Shown here one piece after another: positions 15,917 to 26,609 of a DNA stretch of 64,000 nt. The translations under genes were made by a program, and so were the position numbers. Source of the stretch: Bifidobacterium breve DSM 20213 = JCM 1192 (lineage in GTDB: Bacteria > Actinomycetota > Actinomycetes > Actinomycetales > Bifidobacteriaceae); assembly GCF_001025175.1 (NCBI RefSeq), contig NZ_AP012324.1:806001-870000 (forward strand), written 5' to 3'. Position 1 is the first letter of the stretch. Each line of letters starts with the position of its first letter. The notes under the pieces were generated by a model that worked only from the letters and a program-made list of their open reading frames with translations, ran no database searches and was not told the origin of the DNA.

Positions 15917-18900
15917 TGCGAAGACGGCTGCTGACACAGGCCACAACGCCCATCCGGATCTGATTAACGGCTCGCTCGTGGGCGTCCTGTCCAAGCTCGA
16001 GCAGGACAAGGTTTTTCATCAACTGGCGGTTGGCGACATCGAAGTGTCGGATGATGTCGACAATTCCATTTTGGCCGGTGTTCCCGAAGGATTGCGTCCG
16101 GCATTGGCCGCCGCAATCGCCCAAGGCGTGAACGGTGGGGCAGGCAAGCCGGTCGTGCTGGTTGTGGCCTCCGGCCGTGAAGCCGAGGAAACCGTGGGAT
16201 CGCTGCGCTCCTGGTATGACGGCGACCCGAACGATATCGCCCAGCTTGAGGCGTGGGAAACCCTGCCGCACGAACGATTGAGCCCGCGCGCGGACACTGT
16301 GGCCAGCCGTATGGCCGTGTTCCGCAGACTGAAGCACCCGAGTGACGCCAATCCGATGTTCGGGCCGATTCGCATCCTTGTCATGCCGATTCGCTCGTTG
16401 ATTCAGCCGGTGGTCCAAGGCCTTGGCGACGTCGAACCACTCGTATTCACGGTAGGGGAGGATCTACCGCTTGACGAGGCAGCCAAACGACTCATCGAAA
16501 ACGCCTACACGCGCGTGGAACTGGTCATGGATCGCGGCGAATTCGCCGTGCGTGGTGGCATTCTCGACGTGTTCCCACCTACCGCGCCGCACCCGGTGCG
16601 TATCGAATTCTTCGGTGACGAAATCGACACTATCAAGGAATTCCACGCTTCCGACCAGCGCACCTATGGCGAGGGTCTCAAAACCATCTGGGCCACCGCT
16701 TGCCGCGAACTGCAATTGACTGATGCCGTGCGCACCCGTGCCAAGGCCCTGATCGGTTCGATTCCCAACGCCGAAGACATGCTCGAGTCCATCGCCAACG
16801 CCATTCCGGTCGAAGGTATGGAATCTCTGATGCCCGCGCTTGTGGATCACTTGGAACCGGTGGGCTCCATGCTGCCCAAGCATGCTGTGGTGCTGCTTAG
16901 CGACCCTGAAAAACTACGCCGTTCCGCTGAAGATCTGGCCAAAACCGCCAACGAGTTCCTGGCCGCCAGCTGGCATGTGGCCGCATCCGGCCACGGCGCC
17001 GGCGCGCCCATCAGCTTCGACGAAGCCAGTTTCCTTGACTATGCGGAAACCATCAGTTCGCTCGAGTATTCCGAGCACCCGGTGATTCGCCTGACGAGTT
17101 TCGGTGTAGACACCACGCTGGCCGGCCATGTGCAGCTCGACGCGCAAAACCCAGCCGAATTCCGCGGCGATGAAGCCAAGGCCTCACAAGGAATCGACGG
17201 CCTGTTGGATGCTGGCTTCCACGTCACCATTACCGCTGCTGCCGCCGGTACCTTGGCTCGTCTGAAGCGTGCGCTCAACACCACCGGCATCACCACGTTC
17301 GATACCATCCGGTCTCAGGCTATCGATGGATTCGTGGACAATGCCGCCAAAATCGCCCTGCTCACCGAACGCGACCTGACCGGTCGAAGCTCTGCGGTTG
17401 CTGTGGCCAAAACGCCGAAACGCCGGCGCAAGGCCATCGACTTAGTGGAACTCAAAAAAGGCGATTACGTGGTGCATGAGCAGCACGGCATCGGCCGGTT
17501 CATCGAAATGCGCCAGCGCACCATCGGCACCGGCGCCAACAAAACCACCCGCGAATACCTGGTCATCGAATACGCGCCTTCCAAGCGCGGTGCACCGGCG
17601 GACAAACTGTTCATCCCCACCGACCAGCTCGACCAGGTCAGCAAATACATCGGTGCCGAAGCCCCCAAGCTCAACAAACTCGGCGGCTCCGACTGGGCGG
17701 CCACCAAGGCCAAGGCCCGCAAGCACGTCCATGAGATCGCCGACGACCTAATCAAGCTGTACTCCGCCCGCCAGCGCGCCAAAGGCTTTGCATTCAGCCC
17801 AGACACCCCGTGGCAGAAAGAACTGGAAGACGCCTTCCCCTATCAGGAAACCGCCGACCAGCTCACCACTATTGACGAAGTCAAGTCCGACATGGAAAAG
17901 CCCGTGCCAATGGACCGTCTTATCTGCGGTGATGTGGGCTTCGGCAAAACCGAAATCGCCGTACGTGCCGCATTCAAAGCCGTACAGGACGGCAAGCAGG
18001 TGGCGGTGCTCGTGCCCACCACTTTGCTCGTTCAACAGCATCAGGAAACCTTCACCGACCGCTTTGAAGGATTCCCGGTGAATGTGGCCGCCATGAGCCG
18101 CTTCCAAACCACCAAGGAGATCAACGCGACCATCGAAGGCCTGGAAAACGGCATGGTGGACGTGGTCATCGGCACACACAAACTGCTGAACCCGAAAATC
18201 AAGTTCAAGGATTTGGGACTCGTCATCATCGACGAGGAGCAGCGTTTCGGCGTGGAACACAAGGAAACGCTGAAAGCCCTGCGCACCAACGTGGACGTGC
18301 TGTCCCTGTCCGCCACGCCTATTCCGCGTACGTTGGAAATGGCCGTGACCGGCATTCGTGAGATGTCCACGCTCGCCACACCGCCAGAAGACCGTCTGCC
18401 GGTGCTGACCTATGTGGGTGCCTATGAGGACGCGCAGGTCACCGCGGCCGTGCGCCGGGAACTGCTGCGCGGCGGCCAGGTGTTCTATGTGCACAACCGC
18501 GTGCAGGACATCTCGTCCATCGCTGACAAGATTCACACGCTGGTGCCCGAGGCGCGCGTCGGCATCGCCCACGGCAAGATGGGGGAGAAGCAGCTCGACC
18601 AGATCATCCGCGACTTCTGGCATCGCGACATCGATGTGCTCGTATGCACCACGATCATCGAAACCGGTCTTGATATCTCCAATGCGAACACGCTGATCGT
18701 GGACCATGCCGACCGTTTCGGTCTGAGCCAGCTTCATCAGTTGCGTGGCCGCGTTGGTCGTGGCCGCGAGCGTGCGTACGCCTACTTCCTGTATGACCCG
18801 TCCAAGCCGATGACCGAGCAGTCGCACGACCGACTCGCCACCATTGCGCAGAACACGGCGCTCGGCTCCGGCTTCGACGTGGCCATGAAGGATCTGGAAC

Positions 18901-19496
18901 TACGCGGCACCGGCAACCTGCTGGGTGACGAGCAGTCCGGCCATATCGAGGGCGTCGGCTTCGACCTGTATGTGCGCATGGTCTCCGAGGCTGTTGAAAA
19001 ATACAAGGAACCCGATGAGGACGTCGAGCCGGTGTCCGTGTCCATCGATCTGCCTATCGAGGCGTCGATTCCGATTGACTACATCGATTCCGACAAGCTG
19101 CGTTTGGAGGCATACCGCAAGCTCGCTTCCGCACGCAATGAAGCCGACCTCAAGGATTTGAAAGAAGAACTCACCGACCGTTACGGCAAGCCTCCGGTCG
19201 AATTCGAAACCCTCTTCGACGTGGCTCGCTTGAAGTTCAAGGCGCGCAAGCTCGGCGTTTCGGAGATTCTGGCGCAATCCAACCGCGTGCGTATCGGACG
19301 CATTGACCCGCCCGAATCCATTCAGATGCGCATGACGAGAATCTACAAGGGCACCCAATACCGCCCGGTCACTCACCAGCTCATCGTCCCCACCCCGTTC
19401 ACCGGCTCCCTGGGCCAAGGTCCCATGAGTTCCGATCAAGTAGTTCTTTGGACCAATCAGCTCCTCGATGACTTGGCATGGAGGCCACAACGATGA
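15906..19496 (+). CDS. mfd: Transcription-repair coupling factor
   Basis: A 1196-residue ATP-dependent translocase that releases RNA polymerase stalled at DNA lesions and recruits UvrA. It has a UvrB-like N-terminal module (VVASGREAEETVGSLRSW.., [26 protein letters not shown]), the RNA-polymerase-interacting CarD-like domain (LVELKKGDYVVHEQHGIGRF, residues ~510-600), and a RecG-type motor: Walker A GDVGFGKTE, DEEQ box IIDEEQRFGVEHKE, SATPIPRTLEM, and the C-terminal helicase half with QLHQLRGRVGRGRERAYAY. A TRCF domain ends it. ATG 15906 follows AGGAGAA inside the end of pth; frame continuing upstream only overlaps pth. Confidence 0.97.
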   Translation: MAVDAKTAADTGHNAHPDLINGSLVGVLSKLEQDKVFHQLAVGDIEVSDDVDNSILAGVPEGLRPALAAAIAQGVNGGAGKPVVLVVASGREAEETVGSLRSWYDGDPNDIAQLEAWETLPHERLSPRADTVASRMAVFRRLKHPSDANPMFGPIRILVMPIRSLIQPVVQGLGDVEPLVFTVGEDLPLDEAAKRLIENAYTRVELVMDRGEFAVRGGILDVFPPTAPHPVRIEFFGDEIDTIKEFHASDQRTYGEGLKTIWATACRELQLTDAVRTRAKALIGSIPNAEDMLESIANAIPVEGMESLMPALVDHLEPVGSMLPKHAVVLLSDPEKLRRSAEDLAKTANEFLAASWHVAASGHGAGAPISFDEASFLDYAETISSLEYSEHPVIRLTSFGVDTTLAGHVQLDAQNPAEFRGDEAKASQGIDGLLDAGFHVTITAAAAGTLARLKRALNTTGITTFDTIRSQAIDGFVDNAAKIALLTERDLTGRSSAVAVAKTPKRRRKAIDLVELKKGDYVVHEQHGIGRFIEMRQRTIGTGANKTTREYLVIEYAPSKRGAPADKLFIPTDQLDQVSKYIGAEAPKLNKLGGSDWAATKAKARKHVHEIADDLIKLYSARQRAKGFAFSPDTPWQKELEDAFPYQETADQLTTIDEVKSDMEKPVPMDRLICGDVGFGKTEIAVRAAFKAVQDGKQVAVLVPTTLLVQQHQETFTDRFEGFPVNVAAMSRFQTTKEINATIEGLENGMVDVVIGTHKLLNPKIKFKDLGLVIIDEEQRFGVEHKETLKALRTNVDVLSLSATPIPRTLEMAVTGIREMSTLATPPEDRLPVLTYVGAYEDAQVTAAVRRELLRGGQVFYVHNRVQDISSIADKIHTLVPEARVGIAHGKMGEKQLDQIIRDFWHRDIDVLVCTTIIETGLDISNANTLIVDHADRFGLSQLHQLRGRVGRGRERAYAYFLYDPSKPMTEQSHDRLATIAQNTALGSGFDVAMKDLELRGTGNLLGDEQSGHIEGVGFDLYVRMVSEAVEKYKEPDEDVEPVSVSIDLPIEASIPIDYIDSDKLRLEAYRKLASARNEADLKDLKEELTDRYGKPPVEFETLFDVARLKFKARKLGVSEILAQSNRVRIGRIDPPESIQMRMTRIYKGTQYRPVTHQLIVPTPFTGSLGQGPMSSDQVVLWTNQLLDDLAWRPQR

Positions 19497-20404
19497 AAAA
19501 CCAACACACGGCAACACTTGCCGGCTACGAAATTCCTCGACTCGGCATGGGCACGATGGCGCTCGCCATCGAGGGGCGGCCGACCAATCGTAATCAGGCG
19601 ATCGAGACCATCCATGCCGCGCTGGATGCCGGGGTCCGTTACCTTGACACGGCGTGGTCCTATTACCTGCCCAGCAAGCCAGGAACCGGCGAGCCGGAGG
19701 ACATGGGATATGGCGAATACTTGGTTCGTGACGCGTTGAACTCGTGGCACGGCCCGAAGGATGAGGTGCTCGTGGCCACCAAAACCGGCTGGTTGCGCAC
19801 ACTCGACAACCATGGAAACTATAGCTGGCAGGCCGATGCCCGCCCTGAAACCATGATTGCCAACGCCAAGGAATCCGCACGGCGCCTCGGTGTAGAAACG
19901 CTTGATCTGCTGTACTCGCATTGCAACGATCCGCAGGTGCCCTACGAGGACCAGATGGGTGCGCTCAAGCAGCTCGTGGATGAGGGCGTGGTCAGAGCGG
20001 TCGGCATCTCGCGCATCGACAACAAGGACATCGAAATTGCCCATACCATTCTGGGAGACAGGCTGGTCGCCGTCCAAAACCAGTTCTCGCCGGTCCACCG
20101 CGATCCCGACCACACGATGGAAATCTGCGAACAGCTTGGACTGGCTTTCGTCTGCTGGTCGCCGCTTGGTGGCTTCCTCGATCCCTTCAATGAGCATCTG
20201 TTCGACCGATTCAAGGAAGTCGCCGACAATCACGGCTGCTCCTACCAGCGTGTCACACTTGCTTGGGAGCTTGCACAATATGGCAATCTGTTTACGATTC
20301 CCTCCGCTAGAAACCCACAGGAGATTCAGGACTCGTTCAAAGCGGTCACTCTTGAATTGTCCGATAGCGAAATCGACTATCTCAATGATGTAATCAGCGC
20401 CTAA
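19493..20404 (+). CDS. Aldo/keto reductase
   Basis: A 303-residue NAD(P)H-dependent oxidoreductase with the TIM-barrel AKR fold: LGMGTMALAI, LDAGVRYLDTAWSYY (catalytic Asp and Tyr), EVLVATKTGW (catalytic Lys), LDLLYSHCNDPQVPYEDQMGALKQLVDEG, VAVQNQFSP and FVCWSPLGG. The usual catalytic histidine position (H in LLHxH/LHR) corresponds to YSHCND. The substrate is unknown. ATG 19493 overlaps the mfd stop (ATGA) and has GGAGG eight bases upstream, so the gene is translationally coupled to mfd. Confidence 0.9.
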   Translation: MKNQHTATLAGYEIPRLGMGTMALAIEGRPTNRNQAIETIHAALDAGVRYLDTAWSYYLPSKPGTGEPEDMGYGEYLVRDALNSWHGPKDEVLVATKTGWLRTLDNHGNYSWQADARPETMIANAKESARRLGVETLDLLYSHCNDPQVPYEDQMGALKQLVDEGVVRAVGISRIDNKDIEIAHTILGDRLVAVQNQFSPVHRDPDHTMEICEQLGLAFVCWSPLGGFLDPFNEHLFDRFKEVADNHGCSYQRVTLAWELAQYGNLFTIPSARNPQEIQDSFKAVTLELSDSEIDYLNDVISA

Positions 20405-20449
20405 GCGTTTTCCTCCAAAGTTGACTGCAATCACGCGGCACACCGACAT

Positions 20450-20463
20450 TGTGAGCGCTCACA
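20450..20463. promoter_or_regulatory. LacI-type operator upstream of eno
   Basis: A perfect 14-bp palindrome TGTGAGCGCTCACA lies 92 bp before the eno start. The identical sequence precedes pyk (56744-56757), and a one-mismatch copy lies in the glgB-carD gap (45530-45543). The central CG and palindromic form are typical of LacI-family sites; in bifidobacteria LacI-type regulators such as AraQ and MalR1 are known to control central carbon genes. Confidence 0.8.
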
Positions 20464-20545
20464 TCAAATTTTGGGCGTGTTGTTCACAACGTCCACAAAT
20501 CGCACTACTCTTATGAATGTCATTCAAGATACACAACCGTTTTAA

Positions 20546-21853
<1,308 letters not shown>

Positions 21854-21896
21854 ATTGAAACGCCCGTAAAGGCGTGATATTCAGCTAAAGCTTACT

Positions 21897-21935
21897 ACCC
21901 GTCGCATTCGTCAAGTCGAATGCGGCGGGTATTTT
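21897..21935 (+). terminator. Intrinsic terminator of eno
   Basis: ACCCGTCGCATTCG pairs with CGAATGCGGCGGGT (14 bp with one G-T pair, 6-nt loop) and is followed by ATTTTC. It lies 43 bases after the eno stop and just before the divIC-like gene. Confidence 0.88.
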
Positions 21936-21943
21936 CGTGTGTC

Positions 21944-22528
21944 ATGAGCAAGTCGTTCCGCACCGGCAAGTCCGGTAAATCTGGCAAAGTCGGTAAACCC
22001 GGCAAAGCAACGGCCAGAAAGAAAAACAGTGCGGGACCAATCGCATTTTTCGTATCCCTGTTTATCGTGGCTCTTGGCACCATTCAATTGGTTTCCACGT
22101 TTCACACCTATGCGCTGAACCTTGCCGAACTCAATGGCCTCAAACGAGAGGAAGCCTCGTTGGTGGCCCAAAAACAGGAATTGGAAAACGACATCAAACG
22201 TTGGGATGACAAAGCCTACGTCACCGCCCAAGCTCGTGAGCGTCTCGGCTTTGTGTTTCCCGGGGAGACCGCAGTTCATGTGCTTCATCCGGAAGCCGTA
22301 ACCGGCGACGAGGATTCCAAGTCTGATTCGTCCTCGTCCTCGGAATCCAACAAGAAAGTGCTGCCATGGTACAGCGAGCTCGCCTACTCGTTCAAGAAAG
22401 CCGACGAGCCTGTGTCTCAATCAAAAGATGACAGCTCGGGCGGCTCTGATTCCGGCAATACGCAGGATGAACGGAACAACACGCAAGACAGCAATCAGAC
22501 CAACACAGGGGAGGGAACCCAGCAGTGA
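21944..22528 (+). CDS. FtsB/DivIC-family septum formation initiator
   Basis: A 194-residue bitopic membrane protein. A basic, Lys/Gly-rich cytoplasmic start (residues 1-35), one membrane segment (AFFVSLFIVALGTIQLV), and an extracytoplasmic coiled coil LNLAELNGLKREEASLVAQKQELENDI, then KRWDDKAYVTAQARERLGFVFPGE, the DivIC/FtsB signature. A Ser/Asp/Asn-rich disordered tail follows. FtsB-type proteins bridge FtsL and FtsQ in the divisome. It lies after eno as in many actinobacteria (eno-divIC-DUF501-ppx order), supporting orthology. Its stop overlaps the next GTG start. Confidence 0.88.
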   Translation: MSKSFRTGKSGKSGKVGKPGKATARKKNSAGPIAFFVSLFIVALGTIQLVSTFHTYALNLAELNGLKREEASLVAQKQELENDIKRWDDKAYVTAQARERLGFVFPGETAVHVLHPEAVTGDEDSKSDSSSSSESNKKVLPWYSELAYSFKKADEPVSQSKDDSSGGSDSGNTQDERNNTQDSNQTNTGEGTQQ

Positions 22529-23091
22529 CCATCGATATCGACGCCAAGGCCAAGGCTCTCGTTGACGCGATTCTTGCCGAACCCGCGACCGACCATGACA
22601 TCGATGTGGTGCAACGCCAGCTTGGACGTTATCCGCGCGGCATGGTTGCTGTGGGTGCCCGATGCGTATGCGGGCGTCCGCTCGCCGTCATCACCCGGCC
22701 CGTGCTGCCCGGCGGCATACCATTTCCCACCACCTGCTACCTGACGGGGCCTGAGGCGGTCAAGGCCGCCTCCCACGTGGAAGCGGCCGGCATCATGCAG
22801 CAATACAACGACATGCTGGGCGCCGACGAGGAACTGCAGGCCGCCTATAGGCAGGCACATGAACTGTATCTGGCCTTCCGCCATGAACTGGCAACCCGTT
22901 TGGACGACAGCGAGGAGCACATTGAGGGGACCTCGGCCGGCGGCATGCCTGTACGTGTCAAATGCCTGCATGCGCTACTGGCCCAATCGCTGGTCATGGG
23001 GCCGGGAGCCAATCCAATCGGAGACATGGTACTCGAACGAATCAAGGATGAGTTCGACCCCGCCCTCTGTCGCTGCTCGCTGGAGGACTGA
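22525..23091 (+). CDS. DUF501 family protein
   Basis: A 188-residue cytoplasmic protein of the actinobacterial DUF501 family: DIDVVQRQLGRYPRGMVAVGARCVCGRPLAVITRP, then PFPTTCYLTGPEAVKAASHVEAAGIM, and a C-terminal helix with LHALLAQSLVMGPGANPIGDMVLERI and DPALCRCS. Conserved cysteines in CVCG and CRC could bind metal or form a redox pair, but no function is established. GTG start overlaps the divIC stop (GTGA), and ppx/gppA follows after 58 bp: the usual eno-divIC-DUF501-ppx neighbourhood of actinobacteria. Confidence 0.9.
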   Translation: MTIDIDAKAKALVDAILAEPATDHDIDVVQRQLGRYPRGMVAVGARCVCGRPLAVITRPVLPGGIPFPTTCYLTGPEAVKAASHVEAAGIMQQYNDMLGADEELQAAYRQAHELYLAFRHELATRLDDSEEHIEGTSAGGMPVRVKCLHALLAQSLVMGPGANPIGDMVLERIKDEFDPALCRCSLED

Positions 23092-23149
23092 GCAACGATT
23101 CCGCGCATGGCACGTGTGCCATTGTCCGTACAAGAAGAAGAGGAAAGCG

Positions 23150-24151
23150 ATGAGCAAGGAATCCGTAACCGTTGCCGGTATTGATTGCGGCACGAACTCC
23201 ATCCGATTGAAAGTCGCGCGCGTGGACGCCGACGGCATGCATGAAGTCGTACCCCGCATCCTGCGGGTAATCCGACTCGGTCAGAACGTGGACAAAACCC
23301 ATCGTTTTGCCGACGAAGCATTGGAACGCGCGTATGAAGCCGCCCGTGAGTTCGCCGGCGTACTCGCCGAGCATCCGGTCGACGGCCTGCGATTCGTGGC
23401 CACCTCTGCCACGCGCGATGCCGAGAATCGTGAGGAATTCGAGGATGGCATCGAGAGCATCCTTGGTGTCCGTCCTGAAGTCATTCCCGGTACCGAAGAA
23501 GCCGATCTCAGCTTCTTGGGTGCCACTTCCGTAGTCAACCGAGATGATTTGCCGGCACCCTATCTGGTGGTTGATTTGGGAGGCGGCTCCACTGAACTGG
23601 TGATCGGCGGTGATGGCGTGAACGCCCCCACCACACAGGTGCAGGGTGCATTTTCCATGAATATCGGATCCGTGCGCATGACCGAACGCCATCTCGTCAC
23701 CGATCCTCCCACACAAGCGGAGATTGATGAGGCGATAGCCGATATCGACGAGCATATCGATGAGGCGTTCCGTACTGTGGACGCTGGCAAGGCACGTACC
23801 ATCATCGGCGTGTCCGGTACGGTGACCACCATGACCGCCCTGGCCATGGGATTGAAGGAATACGATCACACCGTGGTCGATGGCCATCGACTGAGCCTTG
23901 AAGATGCGTACGCAGTGGATGACCGATTCCTGCGCATGACCCGAGCCGAACGCAGCGCATACAAGACCATTCATCCGGGCCGTATCGATGTGGTCGGTGG
24001 TGGCGCTGTGGTCTGGAGCCGCGTGCTCGCCAAAGTGAGCGAGGCGGCCCAAGCCGATCACGGCGAGGCCATCGACTCGTTCGTCGCGAGTGAACATGGT
24101 CTGCTGGATGGCATTGTGCTCGATTATGGGTGCCGTCTTCTCGCTCGGTAG
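23150..24151 (+). CDS. ppx: Exopolyphosphatase / pppGpp phosphatase (Ppx/GppA family)
   Basis: A 333-residue protein with the ASKHA fold: phosphate-1 motif VAGIDCGTNSIRLKVARVD, VATSATRDAENREEFEDGI, phosphate-2 motif LVVDLGGGSTELVIGG, ARTIIGVSGTVTTMTALAMGL and RIDVVGGGAVVWSRVL. It hydrolyses terminal phosphates of polyphosphate or pppGpp. At about 330 residues it is the short, actinobacterial Ppx1/Ppx2 type without the extra C-terminal domain of E. coli Ppx. ATG 23150 has AGAGGAAAG upstream; the frame extends further upstream but overlaps DUF501. The tRNA-Leu gene follows. Confidence 0.93.
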   Translation: MSKESVTVAGIDCGTNSIRLKVARVDADGMHEVVPRILRVIRLGQNVDKTHRFADEALERAYEAAREFAGVLAEHPVDGLRFVATSATRDAENREEFEDGIESILGVRPEVIPGTEEADLSFLGATSVVNRDDLPAPYLVVDLGGGSTELVIGGDGVNAPTTQVQGAFSMNIGSVRMTERHLVTDPPTQAEIDEAIADIDEHIDEAFRTVDAGKARTIIGVSGTVTTMTALAMGLKEYDHTVVDGHRLSLEDAYAVDDRFLRMTRAERSAYKTIHPGRIDVVGGGAVVWSRVLAKVSEAAQADHGEAIDSFVASEHGLLDGIVLDYGCRLLAR

Positions 24152-24184
24152 CGTACAATAACTAAGCCGGTGAAAATCCGGCAG

Positions 24185-24264
24185 GCCTCCATGGCGAAAT
24201 TGGTATACGCAGTCGACTTAAAATCGACCGCTTCGGCTTACGGGTTCGAGTCCCGTTGGAGGCA
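24185..24264 (+). tRNA. tRNA-Leu (anticodon TAA)
   Basis: An 80-nt cloverleaf. Acceptor GCCTCCA pairs with TGGAGGC (7 bp) plus discriminator A. Anticodon stem GTCGA/TCGAC encloses CTTAAAA, giving anticodon TAA. A class-II variable region (CCGCTTCGGCTTA-type extra arm) and T arm GGG-TTCGAGT-CCC follow. CCA is not encoded. TAA reads UUA, a rare codon in GC-rich actinobacteria. Confidence 0.95.
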
Positions 24265-24272
24265 CTCTCACT

Positions 24273-24307
24273 CCCCGTGATCAGCATCGTTTGCCGCGGG
24301 GATTTTT
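24273..24307 (+). terminator. Terminator after tRNA-Leu(TAA)
   Basis: CCCCG (24273-24277) pairs with CGGGG (24297-24301) and is followed by ATTTTTC. The stem is short but the T tract and position directly after the tRNA support it. Confidence 0.65.
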
Positions 24308-24390
24308 CGTATCGGTCGCCCTCCCGAAACAAACAGCCGTTAGTCTGTGTGATGTTGTGACGATGAATCTGATGAAATGAGGGAACGCAC

Positions 24391-24960
24391 ATGGCTTCAC
24401 GCTGGACCGACGTCGAACGGGTCGATGAGGGCGCCTTGCCCACCATGCTCGCCCAGGCCGTCATCGCAGGCACCTCGCTGACCATCGGCGCCATCGCCTG
24501 TTCCGGCTTCTACCTGTCCATGATCGGCAATGTGGTGGCTTTGCTGCCGTGGGTGACCGTCATGGTGCTGATCGCCGTGGCTTTTTCCTACGTCGTCGGA
24601 TTCGCTTTGCTATGGTGCTCCGAAGCGCTGACCATGCGCATGAAGGACGCCTTCAAGCCGTGGGCCTATGGTGTCGTGGGACTGCTCGGCTATGGCATCT
24701 GGGGCATGTTCGTCATGAGCGCCATGATGAACTCGCTCAACCAGCCGTTGAACGGCGTGGTATTGGCTAATGGCGATGTCATTGCCCTGACCGTCAACTA
24801 TGCGGTGTTCGGATTCATCGCGTTCCTGCTGGCGCAGGCGTATGCGCCGAAAACCGCCACTAAAAAGGGTTTGACCGTTGGACTCATGGTGGTGCAGATC
24901 GCGCTCGCCATTATCGGCATCATCGTGCTGGTGATGATGTTCTCGGCATTGTCCCACTAA
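24391..24960 (+). CDS. Hypothetical membrane protein, about five transmembrane segments
   Basis: A 189-residue polytopic protein. Hydrophobic segments are near residues 20-45 (AVIAGTSLTIGAIACSGFYLSM), 50-75 (ALLPWVTVMVLIAVAFSYVVGFALL), 88-110 (AYGVVGLLGYGIWGMFVMSAM), 128-150 (IALTVNYAVFGFIAFLLAQ) and 162-186 (LTVGLMVVQIALAIIGIIVLVMM). I do not recognise the family and see no catalytic motif. The start ATG follows ATGAGGGAACGCAC. It stands alone between tRNA-Leu and sdaA; a weak hairpin TCGGCCGTGCC..GGCACAGAGCCGA (about 24969-25002) may end it. Confidence 0.8.
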   Translation: MASRWTDVERVDEGALPTMLAQAVIAGTSLTIGAIACSGFYLSMIGNVVALLPWVTVMVLIAVAFSYVVGFALLWCSEALTMRMKDAFKPWAYGVVGLLGYGIWGMFVMSAMMNSLNQPLNGVVLANGDVIALTVNYAVFGFIAFLLAQAYAPKTATKKGLTVGLMVVQIALAIIGIIVLVMMFSALSH

Positions 24961-25091
24961 AGCATTTTCGGCCGTGCCGCACTGAAACTGGCACAGAGCC
25001 GAAGTGCCGTGTCTCCTTCGCGGCATGGACGTATGCTGGTATATGTCGTTAATGGCTATACGGCGACGCTTGTTCAGGAGAAGGAGAGCTA

Positions 25092-26549
25092 TTGTTCAGC
25101 GTGCTTGACATGTTCACCATCGGCGTGGGTCCCTCTTCCTCGCATACCGTGGGGCCTATGGCGGCAGCATACGCGTTCTCTTCCTCGTTGCAGCAGAAGC
25201 ATGTGCTGAATCGTGTTACGCGCGTCAAAACCACGCTGTACGGTTCATTGGCCTTGACTGGGCTCGGCCACGGTACCGATCGCGCCGTTATGGCCGGACT
25301 CGAAGGCAATGTACCGGCCACAGTGGATACCGATCATATGCTGCATATTCGCGAGACTTGCGCGCTGGATAACACCTTGAATCTCGCCGGGGCCAAGCGT
25401 ATTCATTTCGATTATGACCATGACGTGATTTTCGAGCAGTGGAAGCGCATGGCCGCCCATCCCAACGGCATGCGATTCCAGGCATTCGATGATGCCGCCA
25501 ACTTGGTCGACGAACAAGTCTGGTATTCCATCGGCGGCGGTTTCATCCGTCAGGGTGCGCCCGATGATTCCATGATCGGCATCCATGACCGTCCTCCGGC
25601 CGGCACGTCCTTCGCCGATGAAGACGAGTCCGCTGTGGAACCCGTAACCGAGGTGCCGTATCCGTTCCATTCCTGTACGGAATTGGTGGCACTGTGCCGG
25701 CGTCACGATATGAGCATTGCCGATATCGTATGGGCCAATGAAACTGCGCTCCGCCCGGAAGAGGCTGTCAAGGCCGAGCTAGATGGCATATGGCAGGTGA
25801 TGCGCGACTGCGTGAGCCACGGCTGCACATCCAAGGAGACGGTGCTGCCCGGCGGACTTGACGTACCCCGGCGCGCGCCCAAGATGTATCAGCGTCTTGC
25901 TTTCAACTCCGATGTGCTTCGCCGCAACAGCCGTCGTAAGGATGCCGTGCTGGAATCCTCGGATGCCGCATGGGTGGATCTATTTGCTCTGGCTGTTTCC
26001 GAGGAGAACGCCGGGGGAGGCCGTATCGTCACTGCGCCGACCAACGGCGCGGCAGGCATCATCCCCGCCGTGCTCCACTATTATTGGCACTTCGTGGACG
26101 ATGCCGATGATCAGGGTGTGTCCACGTTCCTGCTGACCGCCGGAGCCATCGGTTACCTGTTCAAACGTAATGCCTCGATTTCCGGTGCTGAAGTCGGATG
26201 CCAGGGCGAGGTCGGCTCGGCCTGCTCGATGGCCGCTGCAGGTCTTGCCGCTGTTATGGGCGGCACACCCGAACAGGTGGAGAACGCAGCGGAGATCGGC
26301 ATCGAGCATAATCTGGGGCTCACCTGCGATCCGGTGGGTGGTTTGGTGCAGATTCCCTGCATCGAACGCAATGCGATGGCCGCCAATACCGCCATCAATG
26401 CGGTACGTATGGCCATGCTCGGCGATGGCTCGCATATCGTGACCTTGGATCAGGCCATAGCCACGATGAAGCAGACCGGCGAAGACATGATGGCCAAATA
26501 CAAGGAGACGTCCAAAGGCGGTCTTGCCGTCAACGTCGTTGAATGCTGA
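25092..26549 (+). CDS. sdaA: L-serine ammonia-lyase, single-chain iron-sulfur type
   Basis: A 485-residue enzyme that deaminates L-serine to pyruvate and ammonia using a [4Fe-4S] cluster. The N-terminal beta domain opens with [25 protein letters not shown]. The alpha domain carries [22 protein letters not shown] and the cluster cysteines in [19 protein letters not shown] and [26 protein letters not shown]. The start is TTG with AGGAGAAGGAGAG upstream; it agrees with the family's usual first residues. Monocistronic. In an anaerobe with an oxygen-sensitive cluster this could feed pyruvate to the bifid shunt end products. Confidence 0.97.
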   Translation: MFSVLDMFTIGVGPSSSHTVGPMAAAYAFSSSLQQKHVLNRVTRVKTTLYGSLALTGLGHGTDRAVMAGLEGNVPATVDTDHMLHIRETCALDNTLNLAGAKRIHFDYDHDVIFEQWKRMAAHPNGMRFQAFDDAANLVDEQVWYSIGGGFIRQGAPDDSMIGIHDRPPAGTSFADEDESAVEPVTEVPYPFHSCTELVALCRRHDMSIADIVWANETALRPEEAVKAELDGIWQVMRDCVSHGCTSKETVLPGGLDVPRRAPKMYQRLAFNSDVLRRNSRRKDAVLESSDAAWVDLFALAVSEENAGGGRIVTAPTNGAAGIIPAVLHYYWHFVDDADDQGVSTFLLTAGAIGYLFKRNASISGAEVGCQGEVGSACSMAAAGLAAVMGGTPEQVENAAEIGIEHNLGLTCDPVGGLVQIPCIERNAMAANTAINAVRMAMLGDGSHIVTLDQAIATMKQTGEDMMAKYKETSKGGLAVNVVEC

Positions 26550-26609
26550 CTTCCGCAGGTTTGCCAATAGTGCTATTGTAGGGCGCATTGTGTCTGTGAA
26601 GGAGGACTC

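Noticed and set aside
20450..20463. CRP/FNR-type site upstream of eno
   Set aside because: The TGTGA/TCACA halves are separated by four bases rather than the six expected for CRP, and the central CG palindrome fits LacI-type sites.
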